Below are positions 17,421 to 26,575 of a DNA stretch of 38,969 nt, piece after piece; the first letter of the stretch is position 1, and each line of letters starts with the position of its first letter. The notes beneath the pieces were generated by a model. That model was not told the origin of the DNA. It saw nothing but the letters and a program-made list of their open reading frames with translations, and did no database searches. Location of the stretch: assembly GCF_900108485.1 (NCBI RefSeq), contig NZ_FNXF01000024.1:1-38969 (forward strand), given 5' to 3'. This DNA is from Rheinheimera pacifica. Lineage in GTDB: Bacteria; Pseudomonadota; Gammaproteobacteria; Enterobacterales; Alteromonadaceae. Position numbers and translations under genes: made by a program.

Positions 17421-18496
17421 TCCGCTGGCTATTGCTCATTCTGGTGCTTGCAGCAGCAATGTTGCTTGGGCCTTCACTGGTAAACAACCCAGGCTATATC
17501 AAAGTAATTCTGGCCGGGCGGGTATTTGAAATGACCGCGCTGGGTTTAATTGTCGCGTTGTTGTTGGCTGGTGTAGTAGTGTGGTTAGTGACTATGCTGC
17601 TGCGTAAATTGTTACGCTTGCAGCATCTGTCGTTTAACTTTTTCCGCTGGCGCCGCCAGCGCAAAGCCCAGCAGGCATTTGAGCTGGGGCTGCAGGCCTA
17701 TGCTAAACAGCAATGGCAACTGGCCAGCCAGCATTTAACCAAAGCCTGCGCCGATGACTTTATGCACAGCGAAAAGCGCCTGATGGCGGCTTATGCTGCG
17801 TTTTATGCCGGTAATGTCGCTTTGGCCAACAGCCATATTGAAACCATGACCGAAGACAGTAGCAGTACGGCTTTTATCCAGGCTGATTTACTGTTACAGC
17901 AAGGCCAGGCCGCGCAGGCGTGTGTGTTGCTGGCTGAAAAAGTGACGGCAGACACCGAAGACAAAGGCCTGGGTCAGTTGTATTTATATGCACTGCAGCA
18001 AGCCGGACAATGGCAGCAATTATTGCAGATGATACCGGCGGCGATTAATCAGCAATGGTTTGATAAAGATAAATGGCAGCAGCAGCGCTTTAATATTTAT
18101 CCGGCGGCAATAAGCCAGCTAAGCCAGCAACAGCGTTTTGATGAAAGCGCAGAGTACTGGCAAAATTTACCGGCCAAAGAGCGTAAATCTACTGCCGCGA
18201 ACATTGGCCGCGCCTGGGCACTGGCGCAAAGTGGCCAGAATGATGCGGCCGAAAAGCTGCTGCTAAGCCATTTACAACTGGCGGAGCTGCCGCAGTTGTT
18301 GCCTTACATCCGGCAAATACCGCTGGGTAAGTCGGTGCTGAAATTACGTAAACAAACCCAAAGCTGGTTACGTGACCATGGCAGCAATGGCTATTTATAT
18401 GCGCTGCTTGCCTATTTAGCACAGCAGGAAGGTGAACTGGAGCAAGCCGAGCTGGCGCTGCAAAAAGCCCGGCAATACGAGCCCAGGCTTGGTTGA
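17417..18496 (+). CDS. hemY: HemY, TPR-containing inner-membrane protein
   Basis: HemY of the proteobacterial hemCDXY operon is distinct from the protoporphyrinogen oxidase also called HemY. The 359 residues start with two transmembrane helices (about 2-20 and 39-61). Long helical tetratricopeptide-like repeats follow (from about 85, such as AFELGLQAYAKQQWQLASQH). The ending LAYLAQQEGELEQAELALQKA is a typical TPR pair. It is thought to organise or monitor late heme-pathway enzymes at the membrane. The ATGA overlap with hemX shows tight coupling, and the DNA glycosylase gene follows after six bases. Confidence 0.92.
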   Translation: MIRWLLLILVLAAAMLLGPSLVNNPGYIKVILAGRVFEMTALGLIVALLLAGVVVWLVTMLLRKLLRLQHLSFNFFRWRRQRKAQQAFELGLQAYAKQQWQLASQHLTKACADDFMHSEKRLMAAYAAFYAGNVALANSHIETMTEDSSSTAFIQADLLLQQGQAAQACVLLAEKVTADTEDKGLGQLYLYALQQAGQWQQLLQMIPAAINQQWFDKDKWQQQRFNIYPAAISQLSQQQRFDESAEYWQNLPAKERKSTAANIGRAWALAQSGQNDAAEKLLLSHLQLAELPQLLPYIRQIPLGKSVLKLRKQTQSWLRDHGSNGYLYALLAYLAQQEGELEQAELALQKARQYEPRLG

Positions 18497-18502
18497 TAGT
18501 CC

Positions 18503-19021
18503 ATGGCTGACGAGGCTATCACCGGGCTGGCCGCGCTTAGCCCGCCACAAGCCAGGGTATTGCTGCTAGGCAGCATGCCCGGAGCCGCCTCGCTGGCGCA
18601 GCAACAATACTATGCCCATCCGCGCAACCTGTTCTGGCCGATCATGGCAGAGCTGGCTGGGTTTTCTGCGAACTTACCTTACCCTGAAAAAGTGCGTGCA
18701 CTTAATGCCAGCGGCATTGCTTTATGGGATGTTATTGCCAGTTGCCAGCGCGCAGGCAGCCTCGACAGCGCTATTCGTGATGAGCAGGTAAACGATTTTG
18801 CCGGTTTTTTTGCCAGCCAGCCCAATTTAGCTGCTATTGGTTTTAATGGCGGCAAAGCCTGGCAAAGTTTTAAACGCCATGTTTTACCATTACAGATTGT
18901 ACCCGCCGGTATTAAGCTGATTACGCTTCCCTCTACCAGCCCGGCCCATGCGGCGCTGGATTTTAATGCAAAACTACAACAATGGCAGCAGCTTAGGCCT
19001 TTTTTGCTTAACATAAATTAA
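18503..19021 (+). CDS. DNA-deoxyinosine (hypoxanthine-DNA) glycosylase, UDG family 6
   Basis: This 172-residue protein belongs to the uracil-DNA-glycosylase fold, in the family that removes deamination products, chiefly hypoxanthine. Motif 1 is LLLGSMPGAASLAQQQYYAH, followed by PRNLFWPIM, both very close to the family-6 signature. Motif 2 is the C-terminal LPSTSPAHAALDF. Between them lie ALWDVIASCQRAGSLDSAIRD and GFNGGKAW. It follows hemY by six bases and may share its transcript, although a link between base repair and heme synthesis is not known. Substrate preference is taken from the family, not tested. Confidence 0.9.
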   Translation: MADEAITGLAALSPPQARVLLLGSMPGAASLAQQQYYAHPRNLFWPIMAELAGFSANLPYPEKVRALNASGIALWDVIASCQRAGSLDSAIRDEQVNDFAGFFASQPNLAAIGFNGGKAWQSFKRHVLPLQIVPAGIKLITLPSTSPAHAALDFNAKLQQWQQLRPFLLNIN

Positions 19022-19097
19022 CGCTTAGACCGTGGAATTAATTAGTACCGCCCTGGTCTGATGTTAACTTAACCACCGCTGCACGGACTGCTAATTT

Positions 19098-19838
19098 TTG
19101 TCAGGTGTTATTTCTGCTGTAAAACATTGGGCTGCCGATTATGCCGGCGCTGCGCTGTTGGCTTTACTGCTGCATGCGTTGTTGCTGGCCTGTTTGTTAC
19201 GGCTTGAATTTACTCAGGTGCCACCGCCAAAACCTGCTGCGCCGGTAGTGTCGTACTTATACCAGCCACCACCAGTACAAGCTGTTGCAGCGCAAGCCGA
19301 AAGTAACGCCCCTGAGCCGGAGTCTGCAGCGTTGCCCTCTGCGCTATCTGTAACACCAGCGCTATCCGCAGCACCAGAGCCGGAAGTTGCTGCGCTAGCT
19401 AGCACAGATAACGCAGCTACTCAGGCTGATGCTGTGAGCGAAAAACAGCCTGCAGCGGCTGTAGCATCCTCTGCGGCATCTTTTTCGGCACCTTTTTCAG
19501 CACAGCCAGAGCAAAGCAGTGCTGCCGGGTTGGCTCAGCGCGCCTTAAGCAGTGCAGCAACACCGTCTGCCCGTGCGATAGAAGATGCCGCAACGGCCAG
19601 TTATCAGCAGTTCTTGCAGGCACAGCAGCCAAAAATAACAGTAGAAAAACGGCATCAAGAGTTGAGCGCCGATCCGGCGCAGCATATGGTTCGCATCAAG
19701 GAGGGGGTTTGTGTTATTGGCGACCCTGCTCTGGACGGTTTCGAGCAGTTGATGTTGGCCAAAAGGGTGCCATGTGGCGATAAAGATGCATCCAGCGCTA
19801 TACTAAAACAGGCGCTGGAAAAGCACCGCAAATACTAA
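19098..19838 (+). CDS. Hypothetical membrane-anchored Ala/Pro-rich protein
   Basis: I do not recognise this 246-residue protein. It has one N-terminal transmembrane helix (about 16-36, GAALLALLLHALLLACLLRL). A long low-complexity periplasmic stretch rich in Ala, Pro, Ser and Glu follows (about 40-170), then a compact C-terminal domain (about 175-246) with two cysteines (GVCVIGDPALDG and RVPCGDKD) that could form a disulfide. The layout recalls TonB-like or cell-envelope spanning proteins, but no TonB C-terminal motif is seen. The only available start is TTG, with a weak ribosome site, so the N terminus is uncertain. Its stop overlaps the convergent fadM gene by four bases. Confidence 0.65.
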   Translation: MSGVISAVKHWAADYAGAALLALLLHALLLACLLRLEFTQVPPPKPAAPVVSYLYQPPPVQAVAAQAESNAPEPESAALPSALSVTPALSAAPEPEVAALASTDNAATQADAVSEKQPAAAVASSAASFSAPFSAQPEQSSAAGLAQRALSSAATPSARAIEDAATASYQQFLQAQQPKITVEKRHQELSADPAQHMVRIKEGVCVIGDPALDGFEQLMLAKRVPCGDKDASSAILKQALEKHRKY

Positions 19839-20242
19839 GCGCTGATATGGTGTTCTAAGCGGGCTTTCAGCTCACCCTCAATCGCCACTGCTTTACCGGT
19901 TTTCTGATCCAGGCACACAAAAGTAACCTGCGCATCAGCAGCAATAGCATCTTTACCGGCAATACGTACTTCTTGTGTGACTACAGCACTTTTGCCGCCT
20001 ACTTTGCTAAAGCGGGTAAATACTTCCAGCTGATCGCCCATCGTGGCCGCCACGCGGTAGTTAATATTTATATTTACAATAACCCAAGCCAGCCCGTGTT
20101 TGGCAAACCAGTCGATATCGCCACTGTCTTCCAGATAACCCCAGCGGGCTTCTTCTAAAAACTCCAGATAACGGGCATTGTTTACATGCTGGTAAATATC
20201 TAAATGGTAACCACGTACTTTAATCAGGGTTTTATGTGTCAT
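19835..20242 (-). CDS. fadM: Long-chain acyl-CoA thioesterase FadM
   Basis: This 135-residue hotdog-fold thioesterase is very close to E. coli FadM. It shares KVRGYHLDIYQHVNNARYLE near the N terminus, with the catalytic region D15/H19, then FLEEARWGYL, the VNININYR strand, and TFVCLDQKTGKAVAIEGEL. It hydrolyses long-chain acyl-CoAs, including 3,5-tetradecadienoyl-CoA in E. coli, and clears dead-end beta-oxidation intermediates. The gene is last on the minus strand after fre but 62 bases away, so co-transcription is possible, not certain. Confidence 0.92.
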   Translation of the reverse strand: MTHKTLIKVRGYHLDIYQHVNNARYLEFLEEARWGYLEDSGDIDWFAKHGLAWVIVNININYRVAATMGDQLEVFTRFSKVGGKSAVVTQEVRIAGKDAIAADAQVTFVCLDQKTGKAVAIEGELKARLEHHISA

Positions 20243-20304
20243 TGCTTAGCTCTGTTGTAATTGCCAATACCGGATTGTTGCATAGCTACACTGGACAAAC
20301 CAGT

Positions 20305-21012
20305 CTAGATATAGGCAAAGGCATCGGCAAACATACGCTCACGCTGGGCGCCTTGTTCAATAAAGGCGCTGCGTACTACGCCTGCCATAGCAAAAGGTCC
20401 GGCTACATAGATATCGTAAGCCTCCAGTGAGACAAAATCATTTAATACGGCTTCGTGTACCATGCCGCTGCGGCCCTGCCAGTTGTCGTCCGGGTTTTGT
20501 ACTACCGGAATAAAGCGGTATTTGCTGTTTTGGGTAGCCCAGGCCTGCATGATCTCGGCATGATATAAGGCGCTGTGTTCGCGTACGCCCCAGTAGATAA
20601 ACACCGGCCGGTCTATATTTGCGGCTGCTATTGTTTGCGCAATGCTGTAGATATAAGAAAACCCGGTACCACCGGCCAGTAAAATAAGTGGCCGCTCGCT
20701 GTCGGCACGAAACTGGGCATTGCCTAAACCAATTTCAGCCTGCACCGGCTGTTGCAACTGATGTTGTTGCATCAGATGTGCCAGTGCCTGGCTGGCGTAA
20801 GGATCGGCAACTGCACCACCAATATGCAGTTCCAGCTGGCGCTGGCCAGGTATACTGGCGATGGAAAACGGCCTTTTATCGCTATCGCTTAAACACAGCT
20901 GCAAATACTGGCCACTGGCAAAACTGACCGGTTGTGCCGGCGTTAACAACACCCGGTTTACAGTTGGGGTGAGGGCTTCAATTAAATCTACATTACAGGA
21001 AATTGTTGTCAT
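20305..21012 (-). CDS. fre: NAD(P)H-flavin reductase Fre-like
   Basis: A 235-residue ferredoxin-reductase-type protein of the Fre/LuxG family. It has a beta-barrel flavin domain with RPFSIAS (substrate-flavin site), then an NAD(P)-binding domain with LILLAGGTGFSYIYSIA, IYWGVRE and the ending YVAGPFAMAGVVRSAF. Size and motifs equal E. coli Fre (233). It reduces free flavins with NAD(P)H, or passes electrons to a partner. It sits 26 bases after a 2Fe-2S ferredoxin gene in the ubiD operon. Together the two match the halves of fused ferredoxin-reductase proteins found beside ubiD in other bacteria, so electron transfer to the ferredoxin is a reasonable guess. Confidence 0.92.
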   Translation of the reverse strand: MTTISCNVDLIEALTPTVNRVLLTPAQPVSFASGQYLQLCLSDSDKRPFSIASIPGQRQLELHIGGAVADPYASQALAHLMQQHQLQQPVQAEIGLGNAQFRADSERPLILLAGGTGFSYIYSIAQTIAAANIDRPVFIYWGVREHSALYHAEIMQAWATQNSKYRFIPVVQNPDDNWQGRSGMVHEAVLNDFVSLEAYDIYVAGPFAMAGVVRSAFIEQGAQRERMFADAFAYI

Positions 21013-21038
21013 AGTGCTCTTCGCAATGGCGTTACGGC

Positions 21039-21317
21039 TTAGCCACGGATAAAAGGGTGGTGTAAAACCAGATCAGTTTTTGGGTAGGCTAAACAACAGT
21101 AGGTAAACTGCTGTTGTTTGTCCAGTTCGGTTAGCGGTTGCGGTTCGTTATAGCGTACCTCACCACTTTTTAGCTTACAGACACAGCTGGTACACACGCC
21201 CTGGCGACAACGATGTGGAAAATCTATCCCATTACGCAACGCTGCCGCCAGGATGGTTTCATCTTGTTGCACAGCAAAGCTCAGCTGTGCCGGGGTGATA
21301 GTAACCAGATAACTCAC
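21039..21317 (-). CDS. 2Fe-2S plant-type ferredoxin
   Basis: This 92-residue ferredoxin has the plant-type cluster motif. C37, C42 and C45 lie in [11 protein letters not shown], and the fourth ligand lies in FTYCCLAYP (C74 or C75). There is an extra Cys in [11 protein letters not shown]. The beta-grasp fold and length are normal. It overlaps ubiD by four bases (ATGA) and precedes fre by 26, so it is translated with ubiD and is the probable redox partner of the Fre-like protein. The acceptor is unknown. Confidence 0.92.
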   Translation of the reverse strand: MSYLVTITPAQLSFAVQQDETILAAALRNGIDFPHRCRQGVCTSCVCKLKSGEVRYNEPQPLTELDKQQQFTYCCLAYPKTDLVLHHPFIRG

Positions 21318-22804
21318 AGCGGGGTGTCCTTTAGTGGCAGTGTAATACCCAGCGTTGGCCAGATATCGTCTATACGTTGTTTTACTGCCGGGTCCATTAC
21401 TATCGGTTCACCCCATTCGCGCGTGGTTTCGCCCGGCCATTTATTGGTGGCATCCATACCCATTTTTGAGCCTAAGCCTGATACCGGCGAGGCGAAATCC
21501 AGGTAGTCAATCGGTGTGTTTTCTACCAGTGTGGTATCGCGGGCCGGGTCCATCCTGGTAGTAATAGCCCAAATTACATCCTGCCAGTCGCGGGCGTTAA
21601 TGTCGTCATCGCAGACAATAACAAACTTGGTGTACATAAACTGGCGCAGGAACGACCAAACCCCCATCATCACGCGTTTAGCGTGGCCGGGATATTGTTT
21701 TTTCATCGTCACTATAGCCAGCCGGTACGAGCAGCCTTCGGGCGGCAGATAAAAGTCGGTAATTTCCGGAAACTGCTTTTGCAGTATCGGTACAAATACT
21801 TCGTTTAATGCTACGCCCAGAATGGCAGGTTCATCTGGCGGCCGGCCGGTATAGGTGCTGTGGTAAATAGGATCTTTGCGCTGGGTAATATGGGTAACGG
21901 TAAATACCGGAAAGTTATCTACTTCATTGTAGTAACCGGTGTGGTCGCCGTATGGGCCTTCGGGGGCCATTTCGCCCGGCTCTATGTAGCCTTCGAGCAC
22001 AAACTCTGCGCTGGCCGGTACCTGCAAATCGTTGCTGATACATTTAACTACTTCAGTATTATCGCCACGCAGCAGGCCGGCAAAGCCGTATTCTGACAAC
22101 GTATCCGGCACCGGTGTTACCGCGCCTAAAATGGTGGCGGGATCCGCACCCAGCGCCACTGCTACCGGAAAACGCTGGCCAGGGTTGGCTTTTTGAAACT
22201 CGTAAAAGTCCAGCGCGCCGCCACGGTGCGACAGCCAGCGCATAATCAGTTTGTTTTTACCCAGTAATTGCTGGCGGTAAATACCGAGGTTTTGCCGCTC
22301 TTTATGCGGCCCTTTGGTAACGGTTAAACCCCAGGTAATTAAAGGCGCAGCATCGCCGGGCCAGCAGGTCATAATAGGTAGTTGAGTTAAATCAACGTCG
22401 TCGCCGCTAAGTACAACGTCCTGGCAGGGTGCTTTTTTCACCTGTTTGGGCGACATATTCAGCACCTGTTTAAAAATAGGCAGCTTGCTAAAGGCGTCTT
22501 TTAAACCTTTTGGCGGCTCGGGCTCTTTTAAAAAAGCCAGTAACTTGCCTACTTCCCGCAGTGCAGAAACGTCTTCCTGGCCCATCCCCAATGCCACCCG
22601 CTGCGGGGTGCCAAACAGGTTAGCCAGCACCGGAATGCGGCTGCCTTTGGGGTTTTCAAATAAAATGGCTGGGCCGCCGGCGCGCAGGGTGCGATCGGCA
22701 ATTTCGGTCATTTCCAATACCGGATCTACTTGCGCTGTCACCCGCACCAGTTCGCCACGTTGCTCCAGCTGTGTAATAAAATCACGTAAATCTTTATACT
22801 TCAT
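21314..22804 (-). CDS. ubiD: 4-hydroxy-3-polyprenylbenzoate decarboxylase UbiD
   Basis: UbiD decarboxylates 3-octaprenyl-4-hydroxybenzoate in ubiquinone synthesis, using the prenylated FMN made by UbiX. The 496 residues match the E. coli enzyme (497) from [19 protein letters not shown] onward. The conserved block [19 protein letters not shown] includes active-site Glu/Asp residues. The metal and cofactor-binding segments [18 protein letters not shown] and the C-terminal WGEPIVMD are also present. It heads the ubiD-ferredoxin-fre unit. Confidence 0.97.
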   Translation of the reverse strand: MKYKDLRDFITQLEQRGELVRVTAQVDPVLEMTEIADRTLRAGGPAILFENPKGSRIPVLANLFGTPQRVALGMGQEDVSALREVGKLLAFLKEPEPPKGLKDAFSKLPIFKQVLNMSPKQVKKAPCQDVVLSGDDVDLTQLPIMTCWPGDAAPLITWGLTVTKGPHKERQNLGIYRQQLLGKNKLIMRWLSHRGGALDFYEFQKANPGQRFPVAVALGADPATILGAVTPVPDTLSEYGFAGLLRGDNTEVVKCISNDLQVPASAEFVLEGYIEPGEMAPEGPYGDHTGYYNEVDNFPVFTVTHITQRKDPIYHSTYTGRPPDEPAILGVALNEVFVPILQKQFPEITDFYLPPEGCSYRLAIVTMKKQYPGHAKRVMMGVWSFLRQFMYTKFVIVCDDDINARDWQDVIWAITTRMDPARDTTLVENTPIDYLDFASPVSGLGSKMGMDATNKWPGETTREWGEPIVMDPAVKQRIDDIWPTLGITLPLKDTPL

Positions 22805-23033
22805 AGCGGCCTTTTAACAGCAAAAGGGCATAGTTACGCCACAAATGCCACTTAGATCAGAATGATGACATTATACAGCTCTGTGCTGCTCATGCCAGTT
22901 TTAGCCTGCTATGCGGCTATGATGCTTAAACCGGGTATTGGCAAAAGCGCAGATCGGGACAATATCACTGGCAAGATAGCGTTAACAGCGCTAAAGTCAG
23001 GCAATCAGATGGGCTAAAGTTAATCAACAGTTT

Positions 23034-23804
23034 ATGCAGTTTCCCGACAGTATTAAGCAGCAAACCTGCAGTGATTGTTTAAGTGGCGAGGCGCTGGGTT
23101 TTCAGATCCGTATGGCGTTTCAGCCGATTATCGACTGGCAAACCAAAGCCGTATTTGGCTATGAAGCACTGGTGCGTGGGCCGCAGGGCGAGGGCGCTGG
23201 CTGGGTGTTTCAGCATATTAATGACAACAATAAATACTATTTTGATCAGGCTTGCCGGGTAAAAGCCATAGAAACGGCGGCCCGCTTAGGCTGTAACACC
23301 TTTTTGCATATCAATTTTTTGCCTAACGCGGTATATAACCCCGACACCTGTATTAAAGCCACCATTGAGGCTGCTGATTTATACGGTTTTGACCTGCGTA
23401 GATTGATTTTTGAAGTAACCGAAGGTGAGCAAATCCCGGATAAAGCACATTTAAACCGTATTTTTCGCAGTTATGCCAAACGGGGGTTTCAAACTGCTAT
23501 TGATGATTACGGCTCAGGTTTTGCCACGCTTGACTGGCTGGTTGAACTGAAACCGCATATTCTGAAGCTGGATATGCAGCTGATCCGCAATATAGAGCAA
23601 AACCCGGCCAAGCAATTTATTGTTGAGCAAACCATAGCGCAATGTGCATTGCAGGGCACCCAGGTGTTGGCTGAGGGCATTGAAAGTAAAGCCGAACTGG
23701 ATTATCTGACATCGGTGGGTATTCGTTATCTGCAGGGTTATTATTTTGCCAAACCCCAGCTGGAAGCACTGCTTGAAAGCGATGAGATTGACAACCTGCT
23801 GTAA
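23034..23804 (+). CDS. Cyclic-di-GMP phosphodiesterase (stand-alone EAL domain)
   Basis: This 256-residue protein is almost entirely an EAL domain that hydrolyses c-di-GMP to pGpG. All catalytic positions are visible: E44 (YEALVRG), N94 (HINFLP), E127 (FEVTE), D157-D158 (AIDDYGSGF), K178 (LKLDM), E214 (LAEGIES) and Q234 (LQGYYF). It is therefore expected to be active. No sensory domain fits, but the short N-terminal leader has a CxxC pair (C12, C15 in TCSDC) that could bind metal or sense redox state. It is cytosolic, stands alone, and shares a bidirectional terminator with the receptor gene that converges on it. Confidence 0.93.
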   Translation: MQFPDSIKQQTCSDCLSGEALGFQIRMAFQPIIDWQTKAVFGYEALVRGPQGEGAGWVFQHINDNNKYYFDQACRVKAIETAARLGCNTFLHINFLPNAVYNPDTCIKATIEAADLYGFDLRRLIFEVTEGEQIPDKAHLNRIFRSYAKRGFQTAIDDYGSGFATLDWLVELKPHILKLDMQLIRNIEQNPAKQFIVEQTIAQCALQGTQVLAEGIESKAELDYLTSVGIRYLQGYYFAKPQLEALLESDEIDNLL

Positions 23805-23805
23805 A

Positions 23806-23839
23806 AAAGGCGCCTGAATTTTATCAAAAAAGGCGCCTT
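23806..23839. terminator. Bidirectional terminator between the EAL gene and TonB receptor gene
   Basis: AAGGCGCC (23807-23814) pairs with GGCGCCTT (23832-23839). The intervening loop carries an A run, and an A run also precedes the left arm. The hairpin lies between two convergent genes and can serve both, although the loop is long (about 17 bases). Confidence 0.6.
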
Positions 23840-23861
23840 GGTTGTGCCAGAATCGGTGCTA

Positions 23862-26360
23862 TCAGAAGTTGTAGCTTACTTTGGCATAAATTAACCGGCC
23901 TGAACGGCCATACGGTGAGTAGTTAGAGTAAGGTGTATTGCCGGTGCTGTTTAGTGACACCGGAAAGGCTTCGGGGTATTGATCAAAGATATTATCCATA
24001 CCTACCGCCAGCCGCCAGCTATCAGTAACATCAAGCCTGCCCTCAATATCTACCAGTGTTCTGGCGCCCAGCGTAAAGTCAGTTGCTGCTGTGGTGCCCG
24101 GTGTTAACACTTCGCCATAACGGGTGGCCCTTAAGGTGGCGCCAACCCGCTCATGGCTCCAGTTTACAATGGCACCCAGTTTGTCTTTCGGGTTGCCTTT
24201 TTCAAAGGTTAGTACGTTTACGCGGCCAAATAACTCAGGTGCCGGGTCCAGTGCAGCCAGCTCGTCGGTTTGCGGCGTACGGGTAACTTTGGTTTCGTTG
24301 TAGTTAGCCACAAAGGTTAAGTCAAAATCGCCCAGCGCATCGGTAGGTAAAGCCCAGTTTACAACCAGATCAATACCTTTGGTTTCGGTATCTACGCCGT
24401 TAATAAAGAAGCGGCCGCCACCGATGCCAATAAAACCCTGATCAGTAAGATAATTGCGCACGTTAGCCGCGGTAAGGTTTTCTGACAGCACTATACGGTC
24501 GTCAATATCAATCTGGTAACCATCAATAGTGACCGACACATCACCAATGCGGAACACGGTACCTAACGACAGGTTAACCGACTTTTCTGCGTCCAGTGCC
24601 TGGGCGCCTAACGCTACTGCAACCGGGTCATTAACCGGAAAGGTAGTGATATCAAACGGCACACCGTTGATAAAGTTGGTTGAAGTACTGGTAAAATATT
24701 GCTGTTGCAGCGACGGTGCGCGAAAGCCATTTTGCAATGAGCCACGCAGCGCAAAGCTGTCGGTAATATCGTAGCGCAGCGCCAGTTTACCGGTAAGGTT
24801 GCTGCCAAAATCAGAGTAATCTTCTGCCCGCACTGCAACAGAACCTAACACGTTATCAGTAAGATTAGCTTCCAGATCAACAAAAACGCCAACCGATTCG
24901 CGGCTTTCATTTACCTGATTAGCCGGCCTGAAACCCGGAAACACCTGAGCACCCGATTGGGTAGGGTTGCCGTTGGGCAGTAATACACCACCGTTGATGT
25001 AAGAGCCTGGCTCGCCGGCAAAAATGGTGTAGCTTTCGCGGCGCAGTTCAACCCCCGCTGCCAGGTTAACCGGTGAAGCAAAGGCCGGTACATCGAATGA
25101 CGTTACGGCAGAAAAGTTACCGACAACCTGGTCATAGTTAAAGCCACCGGCGTCAAACTCGGTTTTGCTAGCCGGGCCAATAGAGCGGTTAACGGTGTTC
25201 TCAATGGTAAATTCCATTTCGTTAAAGCCGTACACTACCGAAGCATCAAAGCTCCAGTCGCCCATGTCCCATTCATAACCCACTGCGGAGCTGGTGTCGG
25301 TAACATCTGGTGCAATAATCGGTAAAAAGCCATCCGAGTGTACTTCAATAACGTTGCGATCATCTATTGCCCGGCGAAAGAAACCGCCGGATTTTGCCGC
25401 TCTGTCCTGATAACTCAGCCAGCTGTACAGTTTGCCGGGGCCTACATTCAGGCCGGCATTTACAAACAGGGTAAACTGCTTCACTTCAGGCTCGCCGTAC
25501 CAGGCGTTAAAACGTTCTATTGTTGCTTCACGCGGGTCAAATTCACCGTTTACCAGCGGATATTGCTGGCGATGATCGTAGCCACCGCGCTCGGTGCGAT
25601 CAGCATCTTTATATTCAACCGCTACCGTAACAAAGCCCTGATCGGCCAGGTTAAAGCCTTTCCAGCCGGATAAGTTCATCGTTTCGCCATCGCTGACACC
25701 ACGTTCTATCCGATCCGGCGCACTCCAGTTGGCACCAACCGGTGGCGGGGTAGTGGGCGTGGTGTAGTTACTTTCACGGTAACCATAAGAGGCAGTAAAA
25801 TTTCCACCTTCACTGGCTTCACGCAGGCGCACGTTTAACACCCCGGCAATAGCATCCGAGCCATACTGGGCTGAGGCGCCGTCGCGCAGTACTTCAATAG
25901 CACTTACCGCACCCATGGGAATAGTATTCAGATCCACTGCCGACGAACCCCGGCCCACAGTGCCGTTAACGTTAACCAAAGACGCCGAGTGGCGCCGCTT
26001 TGAGTTAACCAGCACCAGTGATTGGTCCGGGCCCAGGCCGCGTAAAGTTGCCGGGCGAATCGTATCAGTGCCATCGGCAAGGCCTGGGCGGGGGAAGTTA
26101 AATGACGGTAACGCTACCGACAACGCCTGGTTCAGCTCTGTTGTACCAGAGCGCTCCAGCGTAACCGCGCTGACAATATCGATAGGTACGGCAGTATCGG
26201 ATACCGAGCGGCCGGCTACACGGGTGCCGGTTACCACAATTTGCTCTATTTTTTCGTCTTCCGCTGCTGCGGCTGAGCCAGCTTGCTGCGCAGATAACCC
26301 CGGGGTAATCAAAACTGCAGCAATAGCCAGTGTTAATGGTGTAAGGGTAAAGTTGCGCAT
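23862..26360 (-). CDS. TonB-dependent outer-membrane receptor
   Basis: A complete 832-residue TonB-dependent receptor. The signal peptide (about 1-24) ends before QQAGSAAAAEDEK. A TonB-box-like IEQIVVTGTRVAGR follows, then the plug domain with RPATLRGLGPDQSLVLVNSKRR and IEVLRDGASAQYGSDAIAGVLNV. The 22-strand barrel ends in the terminal aromatic strand LIYAKVSYNF. The start has a strong ribosome site (AGGAG). This plug subtype (VDLNTIPMGAVSAIEVLRDG) is common in marine gammaproteobacteria for glycan, peptide or siderophore uptake, and the cargo cannot be read from sequence. It is divergent from the metC-like gene across about 215 bases. Confidence 0.95.
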   Translation of the reverse strand: MRNFTLTPLTLAIAAVLITPGLSAQQAGSAAAAEDEKIEQIVVTGTRVAGRSVSDTAVPIDIVSAVTLERSGTTELNQALSVALPSFNFPRPGLADGTDTIRPATLRGLGPDQSLVLVNSKRRHSASLVNVNGTVGRGSSAVDLNTIPMGAVSAIEVLRDGASAQYGSDAIAGVLNVRLREASEGGNFTASYGYRESNYTTPTTPPPVGANWSAPDRIERGVSDGETMNLSGWKGFNLADQGFVTVAVEYKDADRTERGGYDHRQQYPLVNGEFDPREATIERFNAWYGEPEVKQFTLFVNAGLNVGPGKLYSWLSYQDRAAKSGGFFRRAIDDRNVIEVHSDGFLPIIAPDVTDTSSAVGYEWDMGDWSFDASVVYGFNEMEFTIENTVNRSIGPASKTEFDAGGFNYDQVVGNFSAVTSFDVPAFASPVNLAAGVELRRESYTIFAGEPGSYINGGVLLPNGNPTQSGAQVFPGFRPANQVNESRESVGVFVDLEANLTDNVLGSVAVRAEDYSDFGSNLTGKLALRYDITDSFALRGSLQNGFRAPSLQQQYFTSTSTNFINGVPFDITTFPVNDPVAVALGAQALDAEKSVNLSLGTVFRIGDVSVTIDGYQIDIDDRIVLSENLTAANVRNYLTDQGFIGIGGGRFFINGVDTETKGIDLVVNWALPTDALGDFDLTFVANYNETKVTRTPQTDELAALDPAPELFGRVNVLTFEKGNPKDKLGAIVNWSHERVGATLRATRYGEVLTPGTTAATDFTLGARTLVDIEGRLDVTDSWRLAVGMDNIFDQYPEAFPVSLNSTGNTPYSNYSPYGRSGRLIYAKVSYNF

Positions 26361-26492
26361 CTGTTTTTCTCCTAGTTATTTTCAAAACCCTAGATGTCGT
26401 TGTAACCTTTGTCAAACAAGGCTTGGTGAATTCCAGAGTTGGCTACGCGCTTCAACTATTACCGCAGCAGACGACAAGCGTTTAACCTTATG

Positions 26493-26513
26493 GCAATATA
26501 GCAGTTATATTGC
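26493..26513. promoter_or_regulatory. Perfect palindrome in the metC promoter region
   Basis: GCAATATA and TATATTGC form a perfect 8-bp inverted repeat around a five-base spacer. It adjoins the tandem met-box candidate and lies about 60-80 bases before the metC-like start. It looks like a dimeric repressor site or part of the promoter (TATATT could be a -10). No named regulator is assigned. Confidence 0.45.
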
Positions 26514-26529
26514 AGACATCCAGAAGTCT
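26514..26529 (+). promoter_or_regulatory. Candidate MetJ operator (two tandem met boxes)
   Basis: AGACATCC and AGAAGTCT are exactly adjacent 8-mers that match the met-box consensus AGACGTCT at 6 and 7 of 8 positions. MetJ binds at least two such abutting boxes. They lie 47 bases before the metC-like ATG. This fits methionine repression of the gene. It is a sequence match only. Confidence 0.55.
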
Positions 26530-26575
26530 TTATACCCGGCTTAAATTGAAATGGTTTACTGACAAGGGCAGAGAA

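Noticed and set aside
19098..19838. Calling the Ala/Pro-rich protein TonB.
   Set aside because: The N-terminal helix and Pro-rich stretch fit, but the C-terminal TonB domain motif is missing and there is no exbBD nearby.
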